Below, piece by piece: positions 60,340-64,000 of a stretch of 64,000 nucleotides of DNA (within the stretch, counting starts at the first letter, position 1; each line of letters starts with the position of its first letter). Under the pieces are notes generated by a model. That model was not told the DNA's origin. It was given only the letters and a program-made list of their open reading frames with translations, and did no database searches. A program made the translations under genes and the position numbers. This DNA is from Coriolopsis trogii (taxonomy: Eukaryota > Basidiomycota > Agaricomycetes > Polyporales > Polyporaceae). The DNA is taken from contig JAHYIO010000028.1 of the NCBI GenBank assembly GCA_020543525.1, forward strand, positions 62,001 through 126,000, read 5' to 3'.

Positions 60340-60887
60340 TGTTGACATTCCGAATTTACGGCTCTACCGGTCCGGAGTTGTGCACACAACCTTTGTATGG
60401 TCATGTTTACTTATGTTTAGATAGCGCTTACTGTAGGCTACTTACCATATACGGTTTTCTCTACGAAACTACTGTACGTTCCCATGACCATATGGTTCCC
60501 TTGTCTTCCTGTGCGTTCTACAATGCACCGGAACTTTCTAGACCTTATGTCTTACTCAGAATACTCTCGGCTCTTACTCATACGCCAAGTACAGACTCTT
60601 ACTCATCGTCCTATGGTTAACATGTGACTGCTTCATTCGCTTACTCATGCACTCCTCTCTCTAGTATATAAGGCAGTCTGTTTGCTCCTCTGCTCTTCAG
60701 TCGTTCGCTCACTGACTGAAGAGTAAGTCCCACTCATTACTTATGCTCTACTACACTTTACTTACTAGTACTTGTAGTCTCTCTTTGTGTGACTTACAGG
60801 TACTGGACTATGCAATATAGTCGTTCGCTCACTGACTGAAGATCTCTCTTTGTGTGACTTATAGCCTTCCAGGTTCAGAGTTCATCA
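60340..60887 (+). repeat. 3' LTR of copia element
   Basis: 548 bases, same length as the 5' LTR with three substitutions and no indel. The internal 23-base motif occurs at 60700 and 60820. Followed by GATAT at 60888-60892. Confidence 0.95.
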
Positions 60888-60892
60888 GATAT
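60888..60892 (+). repeat. Copia target-site duplication, right copy (GATAT)
   Basis: Matches 54416-54420. Removing one copy with the element restores the transposase reading phase. Confidence 0.93.
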
Positions 60893-62093
60893 CGGACTTC
60901 TTTAGTGCAGAGGATGGTTGGTTGAGGTCGGAGGATGGGAAAGAGGCTGTGCAGCGTCTGTTCCGTCCAGGAAAGAATCGAGATAGCTATTTTAACAGTG
61001 ACGATGTCATCGAGCAATTCTGTCTCGCTGCACAGATCTCCTGAGCGCGCTGGCCCCATGAACACATCGTCTTTGTCGTTGACAACACCCCGACTCACTA
61101 GAAGCGAGCTCCCGATGCGCTGTCTGCCCGCCAGATGCCAAAGAACCCATCGCGCAATTTCGGCATTGATGTTAGTGTTACGGACGAGAATGGCAAGCCT
61201 GTTCACAGCCCCGACGGCAAGGTGCAGAAGAAGCGCATCCGCATGACCGACACAACACTCGAGAATGGTGCCGTCCAGGCTCTCTATTTTCCTGACGACC
61301 ATCCCGACCCCGACCTCCGTGGTGCCTTCAAGGGAATGGCACGTCTCCTCAAGGAGCGTGAATATTCAGGCATTGACCAGCTCCGTGTACAGTGCGACAA
61401 ATTCCAATGCCCTACTCCCCCTGCTGGTGTCCTCCCTCTTGAGCATTACACATGTCATCCCTGCTGCTGTCGGCGACTTCTCTACGAACAGCCCGACTTC
61501 CGTAACGTCAAGTCTTTGCTCAAAATCAAGATGGAGGCGCTCGGCTGCCAAGTACTCTTTCTACCCAAGTTTCACTGCGAGCTCAACCCCATTGAGCAAT
61601 GCTGGGGCTACGCCAAGCGACTGTACCGCTTGAAGCCCCCGTCTTTAAAGGAGGCGGACCTGGAGAGAAATCTGGTGGATTCTATTGACGCTGTTCCTCT
61701 TGAGTGCATGCGCCGGTGAGTTATACTGGTTACTCCTGTTTAGTTGTACACCTCTCACAGTATATTGCTGCAGGTTCTATACACGTGCCCTCCGGTTTGC
61801 TGATGCATACATGAAGGGACTCAATGGCAAGCAGGCTGCGTGGGCGAGCAAGAAATACCGCGGACACCGTGTAATTCCTGAGAACATTTTCACGGAACTC
61901 ACAGCTGCAGGACTAGCAGACATTTGATCACACTTTCATTCAATTTGCCAGCCCCTCCTATGATGATTTTCACACATTCGTTACACTACTCTACGCCCTC
62001 TTGAAATACTCGCTCGCTTGGACCATTGTCGTACAATATTAAGACTTAATCGTATTAGACGCCATGTTATTGCGTGATGTCACGGTGTGACAT

Positions 62094-62121
62094 AGTGGTC
62101 GAATCTGCTTTGGGCCTACCT
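62094..62121 (-). repeat. Right terminal inverted repeat of mariner-like element
   Basis: 28 bases, exact reverse complement of 52809-52836, followed by the TA target duplication at 62122-62123. Confidence 0.95.
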
Positions 62122-62282
62122 TAGCGCGCTTGAGCCGTTGACTCAAGACTCTCCATGCACGCTTGAACCTACTTGAACGCGGCCCAAAGCTACTGTATTG
62201 TCCGTCGCAGCCACGAGGTATCGCTCCCTGTCATATTCTGTTGGAATCGGAGTTGATCCTGCTATGTGCTAGGACGAAAAGG

Positions 62283-63738
62283 ATGTCGATCTTCTACGAT
62301 ATAATTCGCGAGAGCGAGCTGGAGAATGCATACAAGATAGAGTCGGAAGGTAGCGTATGGGCCGCGACCCCGACTGTGTCTCTTTTTAGGGCGTGAATTC
62401 ATCATATGCACACGCGCAGGGTACCCAGAGGACGAGGCCGCTAGCCTCGAAGCGTTCAGGTTAGCCCTTGTCGGACTGGCACGCTACACAAGTGTCTACG
62501 AGTCTGTTCTAACAATCCGCCGCTCCTAGGTACCGACAGTCCCAAGCCCCCGAACTCTTCCTTGGCGCGTACCTTCCCAGTGACACGGGGAAGGACCGTC
62601 AACTGATTGGATATGTCTGCGCTACGCTCTCCCCCGACGACACGCTCACGCACGCCTCGATGGCGACCCACGTCCCTGGGGGCCGCTCGGTCTGCATCCA
62701 CTCCGTATGCGTCGCCTCGGAGCAGCGTCGTTCTGGAGTCGGCCTCAGTCTCGTCAAAGAATATGTCTCCCGCCTCGCGTCGACAGGGAAGTACGACCGT
62801 GTCCTGCTCATCGCGCACGACCACCTTCGCGGGTTCTACGAGCGTGCCGGGTTCGAATGGATCGGACCGAGCGCGGTCGTGCATGGGGCGCGGCCCTGGT
62901 TCGAGATGCGCAAGGATCTCACCCCAGCGTCCGACATAACGCAGACCAGCACTCCCGAGACCACGCTAGCGAAGTCGCCCAGCAACGACAATGAACAGGA
63001 TATCAACGCAATCCCACAAGCTCCTACCAACTCAAACCTCCCCCCAGGCGTCTGGGAGGCCCTCCTCTCCTCCTCCTCGCGCAGTCGGCCAGCCGCGCGC
63101 GTCCTCTCTGCGTTCCCCAACGCCGTGCAGGACGTCGTCGACCCCGACCCCGCCACAGGCGCAGCAGCCAACAAGCACGACCTCCTCTGTCCCCGGCCCG
63201 GCTGCGGGAGCGTGATCCTCAAGGCCGGGGTCGCGCGCTGGGTCGAGCGTGCGAGCGTTCAGCTTGACTGTCTCTCGCAGTCGCCGTCTAGCGAGGACAC
63301 AAAACTGCCAGAGTATTTGGGAGCGCTGCCCGCGCCGCCTGCGACGGCGCAGTGGTGGCTCGTCGTGCCGAACGCGATGGTGTTTGAGAACATTGGATTC
63401 TCGAGGGCCGTGCAGGGTGCGTCAGCTTTCTATTGGCTTTGAGCTGTCTCTCTCCTTTCTTCTGGTTCCGTGTCAGACCCGAGCTGACGACGAATCATGG
63501 GACACTGACGGTTGTTTCCTCTCTCACTACGTGTGGACTGCCTGATCCATCACTGCCGTCCACACACATGCATCACTACGCGCTGCTGTTCGTCGCTGCG
63601 CGGACGATAGGCTCTAGAGGAGGGGCCCGGATGAAATTCCTTGCGTGCGCCGAGTGTGACCTCGGACCGCTGGGCTGGTGCGAGGAAGGCGGAAGTGAGT
63701 TCTGGCTGGCGTGCAATAGGGTCGGCTATCGCGTGTAA
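62283..63738 (+). CDS. GNAT N-acetyltransferase fused to Mss4/Dss4-type domain
   Basis: The N-terminal half is an acetyl-CoA-dependent acetyltransferase resembling arylalkylamine/serotonin N-acetyltransferases: LFLGAYLP, LIGYVCATL, then VCIHSVCVASEQRRSGVG, the acetyl-CoA loop, and FYERAGFEWIG. After a Ser/Pro-rich linker the C-terminal part is Mss4/Rabif-like. It has DLLCPRPGCGSVIL (first zinc pair), WWLVVPNAMVFENIGFSR, then MKFLACAECDLGPLGW (second pair) and EFWLACNRVGYRV. Mss4 proteins bind nucleotide-free Rab GTPases. Exons 62283-62349, 62421-62460 and 62530-63416 are firm. The last intron is less sure: 63417-63619 (203 bases, unusual GAG acceptor) gives 370 residues in phase and joins FSRAVQ to GGARMKFL as in Mss4. 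Stopping at 63442 would lose the second zinc pair. The start lies 160 bases from the mariner-like element. Confidence 0.85.
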
Positions 63739-64000
63739 CGCGGTGTCGGGGTAGCCCGAGATAGATGGGGGCGGTTAAAGTGACCGGAGCTGTAGTCGAC
63801 TGTGCTTGTACGAACAACAGAACCACAACCTGTGCCTAGTCTGCTCGTAAACTCTAAATTGGCATGGGCGCTATCGGCCGCGAGCGTCGGACACGGATGA
63901 GTAGCAAGTGCACCTTTCGAAGTCCGAAGCTCATGGGCCTCTGGAAGTCCAGCGTAAGGACGTTTCTTTGCGGAGATTCCTACACTCCGTTCACAGTTGC
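63739..64000. other. 3' flank of GNAT-Mss4 gene
   Basis: No coding or structural signal; probably 3' UTR and intergenic sequence. Confidence 0.35.

Larger units (their letters stand above)
54421..60887 (+). mobile_element. Full-length Ty1/copia LTR retrotransposon
   Basis: 6,467-base element with two 548-base LTRs that begin TGTTGACATTCCG and end TTCATCA. It has a primer-binding site at 54969-54985, one long gag-pol frame, a polypurine tract (GAGTGGGAG, 60331-60339) and a 5-base target duplication. The order integrase - reverse transcriptase - RNase H places it in Ty1/copia (Pseudoviridae-type). It lies in the same orientation as the transposase gene it interrupts. Intact coding region, nearly identical LTRs and perfect target duplication indicate a recent insertion that may still be mobile. 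Confidence 0.96.
53030..61927 (+). pseudogene. Tc1/mariner-type DDE transposase, split by copia and carrying three stops
   Basis: The 5' part starts with ATG at 53030 (MSSGRKRGLSQSF). Intron 53189-53240 and intron 54160-54204 keep phase. The exon around 53640-54159 holds the DNA-binding half, and the next exon has LWHDESIFYANDCR with the first catalytic Asp (codon 54315). The frame is interrupted at 54420 by the retrotransposon and resumes in the same phase at 60893. Then come VFVVDNTPTH (second Asp, codon 61081) and FLPKFHCELNPIEQCWGYAK (Glu, codon 61594). A last intron, 61716-61773, precedes the C-terminus ending at 61927. Three in-frame stops are present: TAA at 53361, TGA at 61042 and TAG at 61099. 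Each is one C-to-T change from a sense codon. Spacing between the second Asp and the Glu is about 170 residues. Confidence 0.88.
52807..62123 (+). mobile_element. Tc1/mariner-like DNA transposon with nested copia element
   Basis: A 28-base perfect inverted repeat begins AGGTAGGCCCAAAGCAGATT at 52809-52836 and is matched in reverse complement at 62094-62121. TA dinucleotides flank it at 52807-52808 and 62122-62123, the target duplication expected of the Tc1/mariner superfamily. The element body between the repeats is 9,313 bases. Removing the copia insertion and one GATAT copy leaves about 2,841 bases, almost filled by one transposase gene. Subterminal TCACGTGA-like palindromes occur near the left end (52837-52854), and related CGTGA/TCACG words near the right end. 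The transposase is broken, so the element is not autonomous, but its ends look intact. Confidence 0.9.

Noticed and set aside
62660..63442. Single-exon acetyltransferase ending at 63442
   Set aside because: It begins in mid-domain and stops before the second zinc pair of the Mss4 domain. The four-exon model from 62283 to 63738 explains both ends.

Overview
This window looks like a compact genome of a filamentous basidiomycete, most likely an agaricomycete of the Polyporales type (the order is an inference). Genes are broken by many short GT-AG introns of about 50-60 bases, with exons down to 6-19 bases. The gene families (DUF6534 membrane proteins, HET-domain proteins, Dur3 urea permeases, Ypk-type kinase, Ty1/copia and Tc1/mariner-like elements) fit that group. 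There is no bacterial-style operon, rRNA, tRNA or CRISPR array that I can support.

Layout. 0.3-5.2 kb: two intact tandem DUF6534 membrane-protein genes (+). 5.8-9.1 kb: a large HET-domain gene (+). 9.3-11.5 kb: a Cid1-type nucleotidyltransferase (-). 11.9-14.3 kb: eIF3 subunit L (+), resolved to 10 exons and 614 residues. 14.6-17.7 kb: a second, inverted HET-domain paralogue (-). 18.0-21.2 kb: an Rbm28/Nop4 nucleolar RNA-binding protein (-). 21.2-26.5 kb: no gene that I can support. 26.5-28.0 kb: a RING-finger protein (+). 28.0-31.5 kb: again nothing convincing. 31.5-37.9 kb: two tandem Dur3 urea permease genes (+). 38.1-43.8 kb: two head-to-head DUF6534 genes, the second broken. 44.4-46.8 kb: an AGC kinase of the Ypk1/Gad8 type (-). 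48.0-49.1 kb: a class I glutamine amidotransferase-like protein (-). 49.6-51.8 kb: a fifth DUF6534 gene, broken near its end (-).

52.8-62.1 kb is a nested mobile-element block. A Tc1/mariner-like element has 28-bp perfect terminal inverted repeats and TA target duplications. Its transposase gene carries three in-frame stops and is split by a 6.5-kb Ty1/copia retrotransposon. The retrotransposon has 548-bp LTRs, a GATAT target duplication, an initiator-tRNA-half primer site and an intact polyprotein. Immediately downstream, 62.3-63.7 kb encodes an N-acetyltransferase (GNAT) joined to an Mss4/Dss4-type Rab-binding domain. This is the most unusual protein architecture in the window.

How the parts fit together. 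Housekeeping genes (translation initiation, ribosome biogenesis, TORC2-type kinase signalling) are interleaved with fast-evolving accessory families: HET proteins possibly involved in self/non-self recognition, duplicated membrane proteins, and duplicated nitrogen-source permeases with upstream GATA sites. Exon limits were derived by hand from splice signals, reading phase and similarity between paralogues. They are firm for eIF3l, the RING gene, the second HET gene and most of the GNAT-Mss4 gene, and approximate elsewhere.
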